Shown: positions 21,434-33,190, counted from the stretch's first letter. The stretch: 42,187 nucleotides of DNA from Lojkania enalia (GCA_010094045.1 ML986807.1:26920-69106); one strand, 5' to 3'. The notes: generated by a model from the letters alone, not told the origin. Program-made: numbers and translations.

Positions 21434-22485
21434 TAACTACTTACTAATATACTAGTAATAGTATTAAAATTAGCTAATAGTATATAGTTTAATTAAGCTA
21501 ATTAGATTAATTTTTATACTAATTCTAAGTATTTATTAAGAAATTATTTTAATACCTTCTCTAAATATATAAACTAGTAGTTTAATTTACCTTCTAAATA
21601 CTTATATTAGCAGCTAGGATAGTACCTCCTTTCTATAAACTTACTATTAGTAGGCTTACTCCTAATTTTAGTATTACTCTTACTCTTACCTTTATACTAA
21701 TTACTACTAGACTACTATATATTTTTTAGCTATATTTAAAGTACTATTACCTTCTTAACTAGATTTTCTTAATATAATTTATTATTAATCTTATTAACTA
21801 TAGTATTAATATCCAGAACTCTACCTTAATATAGAATCTAGTACTATTACTATATATAGGTTTTAAATTAATCTTTAATAGTAATAATAAACTAGAATAT
21901 AATACCTTTAAGACTAGGCTTAAGATTAATATTATTTAATCGCGTAAAACTAGCTTTAAATTTACTAGTAAATTAAGATATACTATTATAGTAACTACTA
22001 TATAGGCTAAAGAAATTAGCTTAGAGGGTATACTTCTCTATAAAACCTTACTCTTTATAGTACTTAAGGATAGTATCTAAGAGTACTTCTACTATCTTAT
22101 ATAAGTATAGACCTTTAAGTATCTCTTAATAAACTATAGCAAGTAGAATACTTATAATAAAAACTTCCTTCTTAATATCATCGCGGTAGTTCTTCTACTA
22201 TCAGTTATATTATACTTTATAGGCGTTATTAGTGCGTTAAATATTCTTAAAATTACTTTACTAGACGAGTTTTATTATCTACAGTTCTATAATATCTAGA
22301 TATAGTAGTAGATTCTAATATATTAGCTTACTAGGCTTAGGTAGTAGAGATACTCTTTCTAGGATATTTTTAATAGCCTTACTAATAACTTAGTTTTATA
22401 AAGCGGCTTCTTATAGTAAAATATTCTTACTATCTTTTATTAGATTTATAACTCTCTTATAATCTACTATAATAGTATTACGTTT
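21434..22485 (-). pseudogene. Element H: Ty1/copia-type gag remnant
   Basis: One minus-strand frame of about 350 codons stays open if TAA/TAG are read as Gln/Trp. In order it gives VDYKRVINLIKDSKNILL (about 22450), NNAYKV-YN plus Gln/Trp stops, KNYRDDIKKEVFIISILLAI, EILKGLYLYKIVEVLLDTIL, KYYKE, GFIEKYTL, ANFFSLYSS, FTSKFKASFTRLNNINLKPS (about 21960), and a late YYPSC-YKYLEGKLNY. This W-x-N start, GL.L...E...LW..L, Y.LW..L, S...Y...F pattern is the copia gag (UBN2-like) signature, ending in a C-x2-C-type knuckle. No copia protease or polymerase follows; the sequence ends at G1 with D beyond it. H is thus truncated. Confidence 0.75.
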
Positions 22486-22629
22486 TATATTAGTAGCGCG
22501 AGTTAAGCTCGGTTAGTTAACTAAATACTACTATTAGGCTACCTATTAATTAATAATAATAAGCTAGGGATCGATATAATAATTAATCTAATTTACTATA
22601 AGTTAGAAGTATAGTTAAAAACTTATAAT

Positions 22630-22960
22630 CTATTAAGTTATAGTAGATAAAATAGGAGGAAGTATATTATTATTACTTGCTTAGTAAAATATACTCTCTA
22701 GAAGAACTATCTAAATAGAGCTAGTTCTAATTAAAACTAATCTATAAACGCTAATATTTGTAAGATCTATTACTTTAATATCTACCCTTTAATATATATT
22801 AGAAGGTAGATATTAAAGTAATAAACTTTATAAATATTAGCGTTTATAGACTAGTTTTAATTAGAACTAGCTCTATTTAGATAGTTCTTCTAGAAAGTAC
22901 GCTTTACTAAGTAAGTAATAAAATATACTTCTTTCTACTTTATCTATTATAGCTTAATAG
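22630..22960. repeat. Long imperfect palindrome (arms ~158 bp, ~14-bp spacer)
   Basis: 22630-22788 matches the reverse complement of 22803-22960 over its full length, with one small indel and otherwise mostly transitions. For example, CTATTAAGTTATAGTAGATA pairs with CTATTAAGCTATAATAGATA. The spacer is about 14 bp near TTAATATATA. It could be a foldback/MITE-type element, two short repeats inserted head to head, or the fused ends of an inverted duplication. No TA or other flanking duplication could be established. It lies about 145 bp upstream of the H gag frame. I see no other copy in the window. Confidence 0.88.
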
Positions 22961-23223
22961 TATATAAAATATAGTAGCTTATTAATAACTAACTAATATT
23001 TATTAAGTAGTTTAGTATTATAGATATCTTTCTTAGGGCGAGCTATAAGCTTAATAGCTAAGAAATTAAATAGTATACTATACTTACAGTAGTTTTCTTA
23101 CTAAAGTATTAATATAAGCTTCTTAATATATAATTCTATAGAAAACTCTATTATATATATTATATAATCGCGCGTAATATAGATTTTAAAGTAGCAGCTT
23201 AATAAACTAAGATTATAGTATTT
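22961..23223. other. Unassigned flank left of A2
   Basis: AT-rich DNA that was continuous with 40821 onward before A2 inserted (ATAGG duplication). I see no coding pattern, RNA gene or repeat partner. Confidence 0.5.
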
Positions 23224-23228
23224 ATAGG
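23224..23228. repeat. Target-site duplication of A2 (ATAGG, left)
   Basis: ATAGG directly precedes the left LTR and recurs at 40816-40820 directly after the right LTR, 17.6 kb away. This proves that everything between belongs to A2 or was inserted into it. Confidence 0.93.
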
Positions 23229-23531
23229 TGTTACAGATGCTTATATATAGTTAGTTAATCGCACTTTAAGTAGTTAACTCTATTATTATATACTATATAT
23301 AAATATTAAAACGTTATATAAAGAATAGAAATATTTATATTATATAGGTTTTTATAGAAGCTAGGTCTATACTATTATATAGGCTAGCCGGGTCGGCAAA
23401 ACCTTCCTCTATCGTAGTTATAATAAGTCGGTTATATTCTAACTAGTAGCTAATAGCTGTTACTATCAGCTAGTTTAAGTATTATAGTAAGAGTAGTATA
23501 GGTATAGAGGTATCGCGGTATTATTATAATA
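23229..23531 (-). repeat. A2 3' LTR (303 bp)
   Basis: Left terminus TGTTACAG is the best-preserved A LTR end in the window. The right terminus TATTATTATAATA is the RIP form of a TATTACCGTAACA-like end. Same length as the other three A LTRs. Confidence 0.94.
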
Positions 23532-23532
23532 G

Positions 23533-23547
23533 TACCCCCTTTTTAGT
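23533..23547 (-). promoter_or_regulatory. A2 polypurine tract
   Basis: The plus strand TACCCCCTTTTTAGT reads ACTAAAAAGGGGGTA on the minus strand, next to the 3' LTR, consistent with the minus orientation of A2. Confidence 0.8.
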
Positions 23548-23799
23548 AATAAGCTCCTATAAGTTAGGTCTTTATATTATATTTAGGTTATTTATAATTA
23601 AATAATAGTTATTAATACTAGCGTTAGTTAAGATTATAGGTATATTAGCGCGATTAGTTATTATCATATAGTAGTATTATACTAGAGATTAGGTTAGGTT
23701 ATAGGTATATTAGCGCAACTAGTAGTTAATAATAGTATTATATTAGGGGTTAGGTCGGTTCGGTTTATATAGTAGTACTATACTAGGGATTAGTAGTAG

Positions 23800-26700
23800 T
23801 ATTATTACTAATATTATATTAGTATAGTATTATTATAAGCGTCTAAGAATATACTTAGATTAGATTCTAACGCCTAATTAAGAATCTAGATATAATATTA
23901 TATTCGGGTCTTATTTATTTAGGTTTCTAGTATAGTAATCTTCTATAGTAGTTGTCTTAGTAAAGTTACTAGCCGGGTACTATTCTAGGTTATAATAGCT
24001 AGTCTATTTAACTAGGTATTTATACCGGCGTCTCTATTAGTTATAGTAGAGGTCTTCTATTTACTTAATAAGGTATTCTAGTTTTCTATTAATTTTAATA
24101 GATTTAGGGTTATATATTTATTAACTAGATAAGTAGTTAAATAACTTAAATACTAGCTATAATAGTAATATATAGAATATAGGATATAATTTAGCCGATT
24201 TAGGTAGCTTTAGTTTATAAGCATATAAGGATACTTTTATAATAACTTTATAGGGGCTTATATTCTTCTAGTTAAGCTTTTTTAACGGTCTTTATATACG
24301 TATATTTCTAGTATCTAACTAGACTAGATTACTAATCTAGTAGTCGAGGGCTAGTATGTGCTTACGATTAGTATACTTTTATTAGAACGCTTATACCTAG
24401 GTAAGTTCTTCTCTAATATACTCTATAATATCCTTTATCTTATTAACTAGTCTATTAGCTTCTTAAGCTATTAGGGACTATTTTAGCGGTTAATAGATCC
24501 CTATAGACGGCTTGAAGCCTATTTAAGGGTACTAGCTAAAGTAGACTAGAAATAGGGAGACTTTTATTAATTTAAATACTATATTATTCGCTTTAAACTA
24601 TACTATTAGTAGTTATTTAACCTAGTTATCTTATTTATAGCTAGTATAAGCTTAGAGAACTTATTCTATTACTATATTAGCATTCTCTATCTAGCTATTA
24701 GTTTCTAAATAGAAGCTGGTTAATATATATATATTAATTTATAACTGTTTATAAAGCTCTTAGTAGAAGGTAGAGATAAACTATATCCTATAGTCGAATA
24801 TAATAGTATATAGTAGTCTATAGTAAACCTATATATAGTAATAGAATAGTTAGATAATATTAGAAGCTTCGATTCTTACGTATAGTATTAGGTATCTATA
24901 CTTACTAAGCCTATTAACTACTACTATAATATTCATATAACTTTCTAATTCTAGTAGATCGATTATAAAATTTATAGAAATATCTTAAAACCTTTATTTA
25001 GGTATAGATAACAGTTTTAGTAATATATAGTACTTTTCTCTAGAAGTTTTACTTCTTCGGTATATATAATAATAGCTTATATATTATTATATTAAGTCGA
25101 ATATCTTTAACTAATAGTACTTATACTAGAGTAGTTCTAAAGTCTTTCTTCGACTAGAGTATCTACTAGATAGTAAGTTGTAAATAGCTTATAGTAGCTT
25201 AAGCTTTAGCTTATTATAATCTTATACTATAAGTCAATCTTAGTAATATAGTTAGTTATTATACTCTTTATAGTTAGCTAGAGTTAGGAGTTTAAATTAA
25301 TAGGCTTCTTCTTTTAATAGCTTTAAAGTATCTTAAATTAGATTATCGTTTAGGTATTCTTCGTCGATAATCTCTATAATTAATTAGCCTACTTCTATTT
25401 ATTAGAATAGTTTAGAACGAAGTAATATCTATTAATAACTTCTATAGGCCTTTTCTTATATAGGCTTATCCTATAACCTTTAAGTTAAAGTATTAGGCTT
25501 CTTTCTAAATTTTTTAGGTCGGTATATAATACTAAAGTTAAACCTTAATAGATATTCTAACTAATAAGCCTATTAATAGCTTAGCTACTTTATTATTATA
25601 AAATACTATAAGTTCTTATAATTGCTTAGCACTTTTATAAGAAATACTGTACCTTCTAATTTAGGCCTCTATTACTTAAAATATTAGATAATCACGAGTA
25701 GTTCTTTATTATATATTTTATAGTTATTTTTAGCAGGGTTTATACGCTTAAAAAAGTAGGTAATAGGTCTTAGTTTACTATTAGCGCCTCTCTAAGACAG
25801 CACGCCGGCTGTTATAAAATTAGACGCGTCGGTTTCTACTACTATTAGTAGTTTAGTATCAAAGTATTAGAGAATTATTATAGAGATAAAAGTATCCTTT
25901 AGGTAGTTAAAGGAATATTAACAGCTATTATTCTAGTTAAATTAAGTATTCTTCTTAGTTAGGGCTATTAAGGGAGAGACTTTTAGTAAGAAGTTACTAA
26001 TAAATTGTTCGTAGAAGTTTACGAAGCCTATAAAAGCTTAAATATCTTTTATATTCTTAGAATATTTCTAGTTAATAATTATTTCTACCTTCTTTAAGTC
26101 TATACAGATCTCTTCTATAGTAATTATATACTCTAAATAGATTACTTCTAACTAATAGAACTTATACTTATCTATATTAAGCTATAGACTATTTACTCTT
26201 AAGACTTTAAAGACTAGCTAGATATACTATTTATAATCCTTTAGATTCTTACTAAATATTAGAATATTATTAATATAGGTAGTATAAAATATATTAAAGT
26301 ATAGTCTTAGTATATTATTTATAAAGTATTAGAATATACTTAAAGTATTAGCTAAGCTAAAAGGTATTACTAGATATTTAAACAGCTTATAGCGTATATA
26401 AAAGATAGTTTTCTATTTATCTCCCTTAGTAATCTTTAACTTATTAAATATAGTAATAATATTAAATTTTATATAGTACTTAGTCTTACTAAATTAGGTT
26501 AATATTTCTTAGATTAGTAGAATTAGATATTAGTTCTTAATAGTAATAGTATTTAGAGCTCTATAATTTATATAGAATTAGAAACTACCTCTAAATTTCT
26601 TTATAAAGATTATAAATATAACTACTAGTAATAAGCTTATTCTAATAAATTCCTTAGATAAGTTTTTATTAAGGTACTTCTTTAGTACCTTTAACTTATT

Positions 26701-26805
26701 CTAGAATATCTTATAGAGTAGACTAAAGCTAGCTTACTTACTATTTTCTAGTTTAATCTTATAATCGTACGATTATTATTTAGGTAGCTTATCTATATCC
26801 TTATA
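23800..26805 (-). pseudogene. A2 pol, C-terminal two thirds (RT part, RNase H, integrase, chromodomain)
   Basis: Homologous to A1 240-3190. The chromodomain region is about 24060-23920, integrase about 25400-24300, and the RT YIDD-box region about 26300-26250, with the DYRxLN block at about 26590-26540. The frame breaks at 26805, where the B1 LTR begins after TTATA, and resumes at 38368. Stops at Gln/Trp codons throughout. Confidence 0.85.
26801..26805. repeat. Target-site duplication of B1 (TTATA, left)
   Basis: TTATA before 26806 matches TTATA at 38368-38372 after the last B LTR. A1 retains the uninterrupted target (near 3190-3200), CTTATATA followed by AAAGATAG, supporting the insertion point. 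Confidence 0.85.
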
Positions 26806-27007
26806 TATAAAGGTCCCGGCCTATAGCTCAGTCCCGTTCCTGTAATGCTATAATAGCAGTTGCTCTTATACAACCCTATATCTACCTGGACTAAAGTAAG
26901 CGAATAACATGTATCTTACTACTATATACCTTCTCTTCTCTTTCTCTAGCTTTAACAATAATAGATTCTTATTATATCTAATCCTATTATATCCTCAGAC
27001 CTTCTTA
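26806..27007 (+). repeat. B1 5' LTR (202 bp)
   Basis: Starts TATAAAGGTCCCGG, ends CAGACCTTCTTA. All four B LTRs are exactly 202 bp, and B2's left copy, ending CTTCTCA, shows that the original ended in CA. The sequence just inside (ATTTGTTAAAGCTC) is shared with B2 and is where the primer-binding site should be; I cannot name the tRNA. Confidence 0.93.
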
Positions 27008-28106
27008 ATTTGTTAAAGCTCATACTGCACTAGATTCTGTCTTAACTATTAAGCAGACCTACTACTATACGAAGTTATAGATTAAAACGAACTAGTAGAA
27101 TAAGGATTCGATATAGCGACTGTATAGAGATAGTTCGCTGAAATGGTAGCTAGGCTGGAATACCTAGAGAAAGAAAAGCAGTAATAGCAACTTAAAAGAA
27201 CAAGCCTTTATTAGAAGCTTGAGGAGTAACTAAATAAGTATTCGGCCTTTAAGGAGAGTATCTTACCAACTATACTATTAACAACTACTAAGCCTATTTA
27301 TATAAAAGCTATACTTAATAAACTAGATAAGTTCTAAAGAGACTGTAAAGTATACCCTATTTAGAAAAGTAGTATAAAGACTAAGATCCATATTAACGGT
27401 TTATCTATAAGCTTAATAGATATAATAGTAGTAGTCTATATAATATCGATTTATAAGAATAATACTAGAATATATTTTTAGTTATATAAAAAATATATTA
27501 TTATAAGTATCTTTACCTATAATAAATTCTAGACAATTATAGATATATAATATAATAACCCCTACTATTAGAAACGAGCCGGGATTAAGTTTAAAACTTT
27601 AAGATAAGGTAATAAAACCTTTATTAAATTTCTAGTCGAGTATAATTATCTTTCTATAGAAGCGTTGTATAACTCTTACCTAGACTAAGTTAAAAAACAA
27701 GATTTAGAAGGGAAGATTTATCCTGAACTCCGCTAATTAACAATTAGCGGTATTAGCGAGGAAGACCTTATATTATACGCGACCTTTATATAGAAACTTT
27801 ATATTCTTTATAACTGTTTTAAAGTAGCTAAACTTAATAGTACTTTTATATAGTCCTTTAGTAGAGAGAAGACCAGTTAGATAAGAGATAGCTAGAGATA
27901 GCTACTTACGCTACTCCTGTAACTACAACTGTTAGCTGCTATTAATAATATTATAGACTAGATACTAACAGCTAATTATAGACTCGTATAGCGTCTAGAT
28001 ATAAAGCTTTAGCTACTAGAGAAGATAAAGAATATTACTAAGAAAGAGTTAAAGGCTTAGAAATAATAGAATACCTATTTTACCTGCGGAAATAGAGGTT
28101 ATTTTG
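27008..28106 (+). pseudogene. B1 gag, 5' part (broken; cut by B2)
   Basis: A plus-strand gag frame with stops at Gln/Trp codons. It is homologous to B2 28309-28988 in its first part and extends about 420 bp further than B2. At its end (28078-28106) it reads TYLPRK-type bases, whose alternate frame gives CGNRGYF, the middle of a CCHC knuckle; B2 interrupts the motif exactly there (TTTTG duplication). The knuckle and protease continue at 32312. Confidence 0.8.
28102..28106. repeat. Target-site duplication of B2 (TTTTG, left)
   Basis: TTTTG at 28102-28106 pairs with TTTTA at 32307-32311, the single difference being a RIP-type G-to-A. Confidence 0.8.
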
Positions 28107-28308
28107 TATAAAGGTCCCGGCCTATAACTTAGTCCCGTTCCTGCAATACTATAATAGCAGTTGCCCTTATACGACCCTGTACCTGCCTGGACTAAAGCAA
28201 GTAAATAACATGTATCTTACCACCATGTACCTTCTCTTCTCTTTCTCTAGCTTTAATAATAATGGATTCTTATTGTATCTAATCCTATTATGTCCTCAGA
28301 CCTTCTCA
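28107..28308 (+). repeat. B2 5' LTR (202 bp), least mutated B LTR
   Basis: Retains CpA/TpG lost in the other three (for example AACATGTATCTTACCACCATG, of which the first 20 bases already differ from AATATATATC in LTRs 3 and 4) and the original CA end. Useful as the reference for the family LTR. Confidence 0.93.
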
Positions 28309-28988
28309 ATTTATTAAAGCTTATACTGCACCAGATTCTATCTTAACCGCTAAGCAGACCTGCTACCGTACGAAGTTATAAACCAAAACAGACCGGCAGA
28401 ACAAGGATTTGATATAGCGACTATACAGAGACAGTTCGCTGAAATAGCAGCTAGGCTGGAATGCCTAGAGAAAGAAAAGCAGCAATAGCAACTTAAAAGA
28501 ACAAGCCTTTATTAGAAGCTTAAGAAGCAACTGAATAAGTACTCGGCCCCTAAGAAGAGCGTCTCGCCGACTATACTATTAACAACTACTAAGCCTATTC
28601 GTACGAAAGTTATACTTAACAAGCCGGACAAGTTCTAAGGAGACTGTAAAGCGTACCCTATTTGGAAAAGTAGTATAAAGACTAAGATCCGTATTAACGG
28701 TTTATTTATAAGCTTAATAGATATAATAGTAGCAGCCTATATAGCATTATTTTATAAGAGCGACGTTGGAATATACCTTTAGTTATACGAAAAATATATT
28801 ATTATAGGCACTCTTACCTATAATAAATTCTAGACAATTATCAATATATAATATAATAACCCCTACTATTAGAAACAAGCTAGAATCGAGTTTAAAACCC
28901 TAAAATAAGGTAATAAGACCTTTATTAAATTTCTAGTCGAATATAATTATCTCTCTATAGAAGTATTATACAACTCTCACCCAGACTA
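28309..28988 (+). pseudogene. B2 gag, N-terminal part (broken, fused to pol by deletion)
   Basis: Parallel to B1 27008-27687 and less decayed. The coding pattern is gag-like: a coiled, charged segment near 28440-28560 (RLECLEKEKQQ-type, with TAG/TAA for Gln), then NKPDKF near 28618-28637 and a typical gag core. It ends at the AGACTA junction and continues directly into the protease-RT spacer at 28989. Confidence 0.75.
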
Positions 28989-30750
28989 TATAATTAGGCT
29001 AGAAGGAAAAGATAGAAGCCCTCTAAGGATCCCCTCAGGTCCTTTATATAGAATATTATAGGAGATACTCCTTATCTTTTAGAAGACCCTAATAGAACTC
29101 TTTAATAAAGGATTTATTCGGGTCAGCAACTCCCTAGCTGTAGCACCGGTCCTATTCGTACGAAAACTAGGGGGTGGCTTCTACTTCTATATTAACTACC
29201 GCACCCTAAATACTATTATATAGAAAGACTACTATCCTCTACCTCTAATCCGAGAAATGTTAAATTAAATTAGTCGAGTTAAGTAGTTTATAAAACTTAA
29301 TATTATTACTATATTTAATAAGATTTGAATTAAAGAAGAAGACGAGTAGAAGATAGCGTTTATAACCTACTATAGTTTATATAAGTAGCTGGTTATACTC
29401 TTCAGCTTTATAAATACTCTAAATACCTTCTAATAGTATATTAATTGTATAATCTAGGAGTATTTAGGCGACTTTATCTCGGTATACTTAGATAATATTC
29501 TTATATATACGGACGGCTCCCTATAAGACTATTAGTACTACGTTAAAGTAATCCTTTAAAAGCTGATAGATGCTAGCCTCTAACTTAATATTAATAAGTA
29601 CGAATTTAAGGTCTATATAACGAAATATCTTAGCTTTATTATTAATATAGAAAAAAGTATCTAAATAGACCTACAGAAAGTTAAGATAATCTAGGACTAG
29701 GAAGTACCTATATTAGTTTATAGTATATAGAGCTTTTTAAGCTTTATAAACTTCTACCGCTAGTTTATTAAAGAATTTTCTGAAGTGGTTACTCTACTAA
29801 TAGCTTTTACCCGAAGGGAATAAGAGAAGAAATAGTTTTAACTCAATAATCGGGTACTTGCCGCCTTTAATTACTTAAAGTAATACTTCGTATAAGTACC
29901 AGTATTAGCCTAGTATAACCCTAAAAGGGAAACGATTCTAGAGTATAATACTTCTAGCTAGTATACTAGAAGTATATTTCTATAATATAATAATAAAGGA
30001 GTTCTATAACCTATTACTTTTATATTAAAGCGAATACTTCTTATAGAGTATAACTACCTAATCTATAATAAGGAATTACTAGTAGTTATATAATACCTCG
30101 AGGAATAGAAGAAGTTCTTAAAACTACTTACGTACTTTATAGTTTATATAGATTATTATAACCTAAAATACTTTACTAAGGTATAGAAACTCTCTAAGTA
30201 CTAGGTAAGATAGGTAGTATTTCTTACCTAGTTTAACTTCTAATTTAAATATAAGCCGGGTAAACTTAATATTCTAGCTAATACTCTCTCGCGTTATAAT
30301 TAGGATCTTCTAAAAGAAGCTAATAATAAGTAGATTTAAAAAAGGATTAGCTAACTCTTTAGACCGTCTAATTTTAAAAATAGGGTTTATATAACTTCTA
30401 TATAAACTAGAAACTAATATACTAAAGATACTCCTAATAATTAGGTAGAAGTAGTTGCCCTGGAAAACTCTATATTAGGGGAGAAATCTATAGATAAAAG
30501 AGAGTCTATAACTAAGATATTATATAAGAAGTAGTAAATACTAATAGAGACCTTATAGTAAGATACTTAAGAAAAAGATAAGACGTATACTGCACTTCTC
30601 CGCACTACTAAAGTAGGGGAGAGAATACTTCTAGAAACCCTCCGTTACCTTAGAATTAGCCTATCTAACCTCTTAGTTCTAAGAAATAGATTAATGTAGA
30701 GAGAACGCGCTTAGATTTTTAAGAGCAAGTTACTTTGTATAAAGCTAATC
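28989..30750 (+). pseudogene. B2 reverse transcriptase / RNase H (broken)
   Basis: Near 29165-29240 the + strand reads KLGGGFYFYINYRTLNTII, then KDYYPLPLI, the RT entry block (DYRxLNxxT...YPLP). At about 29470-29515 it reads DFISVYLDNILIYTDGSL, the YLDD box with one Asp changed to Asn. RNase H follows to about 30300. The same region of B1 (33190-33618, then 35472 on) is interrupted by G2 between these two motifs. Confidence 0.88.
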
Positions 30751-32076
30751 TAAGAGACTTACAACTCTTACTTAGCTAGCTACCCTAGTAAGAATATTAT
30801 AATCGGGTTAATATTACGGTGCTACTTTTAGCCTAGAATAGCAGCGGATATTAAACGCTTTATACGAAATTACTATTCTTATAGTAGGAATATAGTTTAG
30901 CGTTTTAAAAAAAAAGGCCTACTATATCTTCTTCTAGTCCCTAAAAGGGTATAGTCAGAAATTTTAATAGACTATATTATTAACTTATCGAAAACTATAT
31001 ATAGTAATAAGTATATTTTTATTATTATAGACCGTTTAAGTAAAAGAGTACTCTTTATTACCGTTCTAGACTTTAAGAGTTAAATATTAGCTAATAAGTT
31101 TATCGAGTATTTTATAGTATATTATAGGCTCCTATAAGTAATAGTCTCTAATAGAGGAGAGTAGTTTATATAAGGCGTATAGATATATATCTATCGAATT
31201 CTTAAGATTAAGTAAAGGCTATTAATAGTATACTATTTAGAGACCGATAGAAATATAAAGTATATAAACCAGCTACTTAAAAAGCTTCTCTACTACTATT
31301 ATAACTACTACTAGAATAACTAGGATCTATAACTACTACTAGCTTAGATTACTGTTAGTACTAGGGACGCTTCCTCTATAAAAGTCAGCCTATTCTTTCT
31401 TACTTATAGCTATTACTCGAACTTAGGAGAGTCTATATAACTAGAAGAGAAGCCGCTAATAGAGTAGCCTAGAGACTCTATTCACGTAGTAAAATAGATT
31501 ATTAGTAAACTAAAAGACTGCGTCGAATTCGCGTAAGTAATAATAACCTATATATAATAGTAGTAGTAAGAAATTTATAATTATACGAGAGATTCTATAC
31601 TATAATACTAATTAGGGGATAAAGTTTAGCTTAATATACGTAATATTAAAATGGACCCTATAAGAAAAAAGAAGCTCTATAAGCTCTATCAATAATATAT
31701 AGTTATTAAGACTATTAGACGAAATATATACTAATTAGACACCCTATTAGGAATTTATAATATCTTCTATACAACTCTACTTCGCTCTATCGCTTAAGAC
31801 CTATTACTAAGTTAAATATAGGACAACTATTAACTAGCGCTAATTAGCGTTAGAAATAAAGATAAATAGAAGCTTAAGAAAATCTAAGACGTAGGAGTAA
31901 TTAGTAAAAAGAGAGGCGGCCTAAAATAGTAGTTCCTTTATAAGTAGACTAGTTATACTATACCTTTATAGAACAACTAGAACAACTGTAAAGATATAAT
32001 TGCTTTAGGAGAATTCGAATAGGATATAGGGCGGAACTTTACTAAAGAACTACTTATCCGTACAACTTAGTACTAG
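30750..32076 (+). pseudogene. B2 integrase with C-terminal chromodomain (broken)
   Basis: Near 30965-31060 it reads ILIDYIINLSKTIYSNKYIF and then IIIDRLSKRVLFI; further on NRGE and ETDR mark the D/E catalytic neighbourhood with RIP changes (DRG to NRG). From about 31880 to 32030 it reads VGVISKKRGGLK, stops for Gln/Trp, FLYK, TSYTIPL and CKDIIALGEFE, a chromodomain with its Trp codons turned to stops. The chromodomain probably targets integration to heterochromatin, consistent with the nesting seen here. Confidence 0.88.
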
Positions 32077-32104
32077 AGAAAGAAGAGGAGGAGGAGGGGA
32101 ATAT
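32077..32104 (+). promoter_or_regulatory. B2 polypurine tract
   Basis: GAAGAGGAGGAGGAGGGGAA runs up to ATAT at the 3' LTR (32105). The equivalent in B1 is at 38137-38165. A long uninterrupted purine run has little CpA to mutate, so RIP left it intact. Confidence 0.9.
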
Positions 32105-32306
32105 TATAAAGGTCCCGGCCTATAGCTCGGTCCCGTTCCTACGATATTATAATAGTAGTTACTCTTATACAACCCTACACCTGCCTAGACTAAAGTAAGC
32201 GAATAATATATATCTTACTACTATATACCTTCTCTTCTCTTTCTCTAGCTTTAATAATAATAGATTCTTATTATATCTAATCCTATTATATCCTCAGACC
32301 TTCTTA
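32105..32306 (+). repeat. B2 3' LTR (202 bp)
   Basis: Gapless partner of 28107-28308 but far more mutated (ACTACTATATACC against ACCACCATGTACC). The following TTTTA (32307-32311) is the second target duplication. Confidence 0.92.
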
Positions 32307-33190
32307 TTTTACTTAAAACTACTATTATACTCTATTTAGGAGTAGTATATAGTTTAATTAGGCTTATATAATACTACTAGAGTCTGTTTAATATAATAAG
32401 AAATATAAAGATATAGCTTAAGCTAATAGGATAAGAAAAGTATTACTCTAAATAGAAGTTAGCGCTTAGAACTATAAAAAGGGTAGGCGACTTAGTAAGT
32501 ACTAGATAAATTTAATTGATTTTAGATAACTAGTACTCTATTTACAGCCTCTATACTACTTAATAATACTTTTAGCCTTCTCGCCTTAATAGATAATAGC
32601 TATAACTTATATATAATAGTTAAGAAAAGAATTGTACGAAAGGCTGGACTAGAATACTTCTACTTCCTAATACTATTAACAGCCTTATTATTTAGCGACT
32701 TCTTAGCTAGAATTATTAAAGAGGTAGCTATTATTAACTCGCTAGATATAAGTAGGAGTTAGATAGGTCTAGGTTAGGTATTTACTTATATAGTCCTAAG
32801 AATAGAAGAAAATTATAGTATAATCTTAAAACGTTTATAAAGGTAAAGTAAAGATATAATTATTAATCTAAAAATAGAAATCCTATATATTTATAGAATA
32901 GGGGTAATTATATAAAACTAGGAGCTTTAGAAGTAGTAATATACAGCTAATATTACCTAAGTCTTAGTACATACTTTCTCTACTATAGTAAAACGCTATA
33001 AAAAACGCTTATAAGATTCTCTTACTAAGCTACCCTATATCTTTACCGTTAGTATAGCCGATATTTAGAAGGCTCTAGAAAATAAGCTAAAAATAGACCC
33101 TTATACGAAACTCCCTAAAGAATATATATAGTAACTCTATACTTTTAATTAATAGGAAGCTAATAAGCTACTACTTTTAAAACTAGGAGT
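32307..33190 (+). pseudogene. B1 gag C-terminus and aspartic protease (broken)
   Basis: Continues B1 after the B2 insertion. From 32581 it reads ALIDNSYNLYIIVKKRIVRK and then AGLEYFYFLILL, a protease start of the ALIDSGC type with Gly-Cys altered. This ~880-bp block is the part missing from B2. The downstream sequence leads without a gap into RT at 33191. Confidence 0.78.

Larger units (their letters stand above)
28107..32306 (+). mobile_element. Element B, copy 2 (B2): 4200-bp internally deleted chromovirus nested in B1 gag
   Basis: 202-bp LTRs at 28107-28308 and 32105-32306, TTTTG/TTTTA duplication. It is the same family as B1 but lacks about 1.3 kb, comprising the gag C-terminus, zinc knuckle and protease. 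The junction lies at the 6-mer AGACTA (28983-28988), present at both deletion ends in B1 (27682-27687 and 33191-33196). It therefore could not have moved without a helper after the deletion. The 5' part (28107-29250) is clearly less RIP-mutated than the rest, with CACCATG, CTGCAC and GCAGCAA retained, consistent with a younger insertion. Confidence 0.93.

Noticed and set aside
26806..32306. Tandem LTR-gag-LTR-pol-LTR produced by unequal recombination
   Set aside because: The TTTTG/TTTTA duplication and the break inside the B1 zinc knuckle show that B2 is an insertion in B1, not a tandem recombinant.
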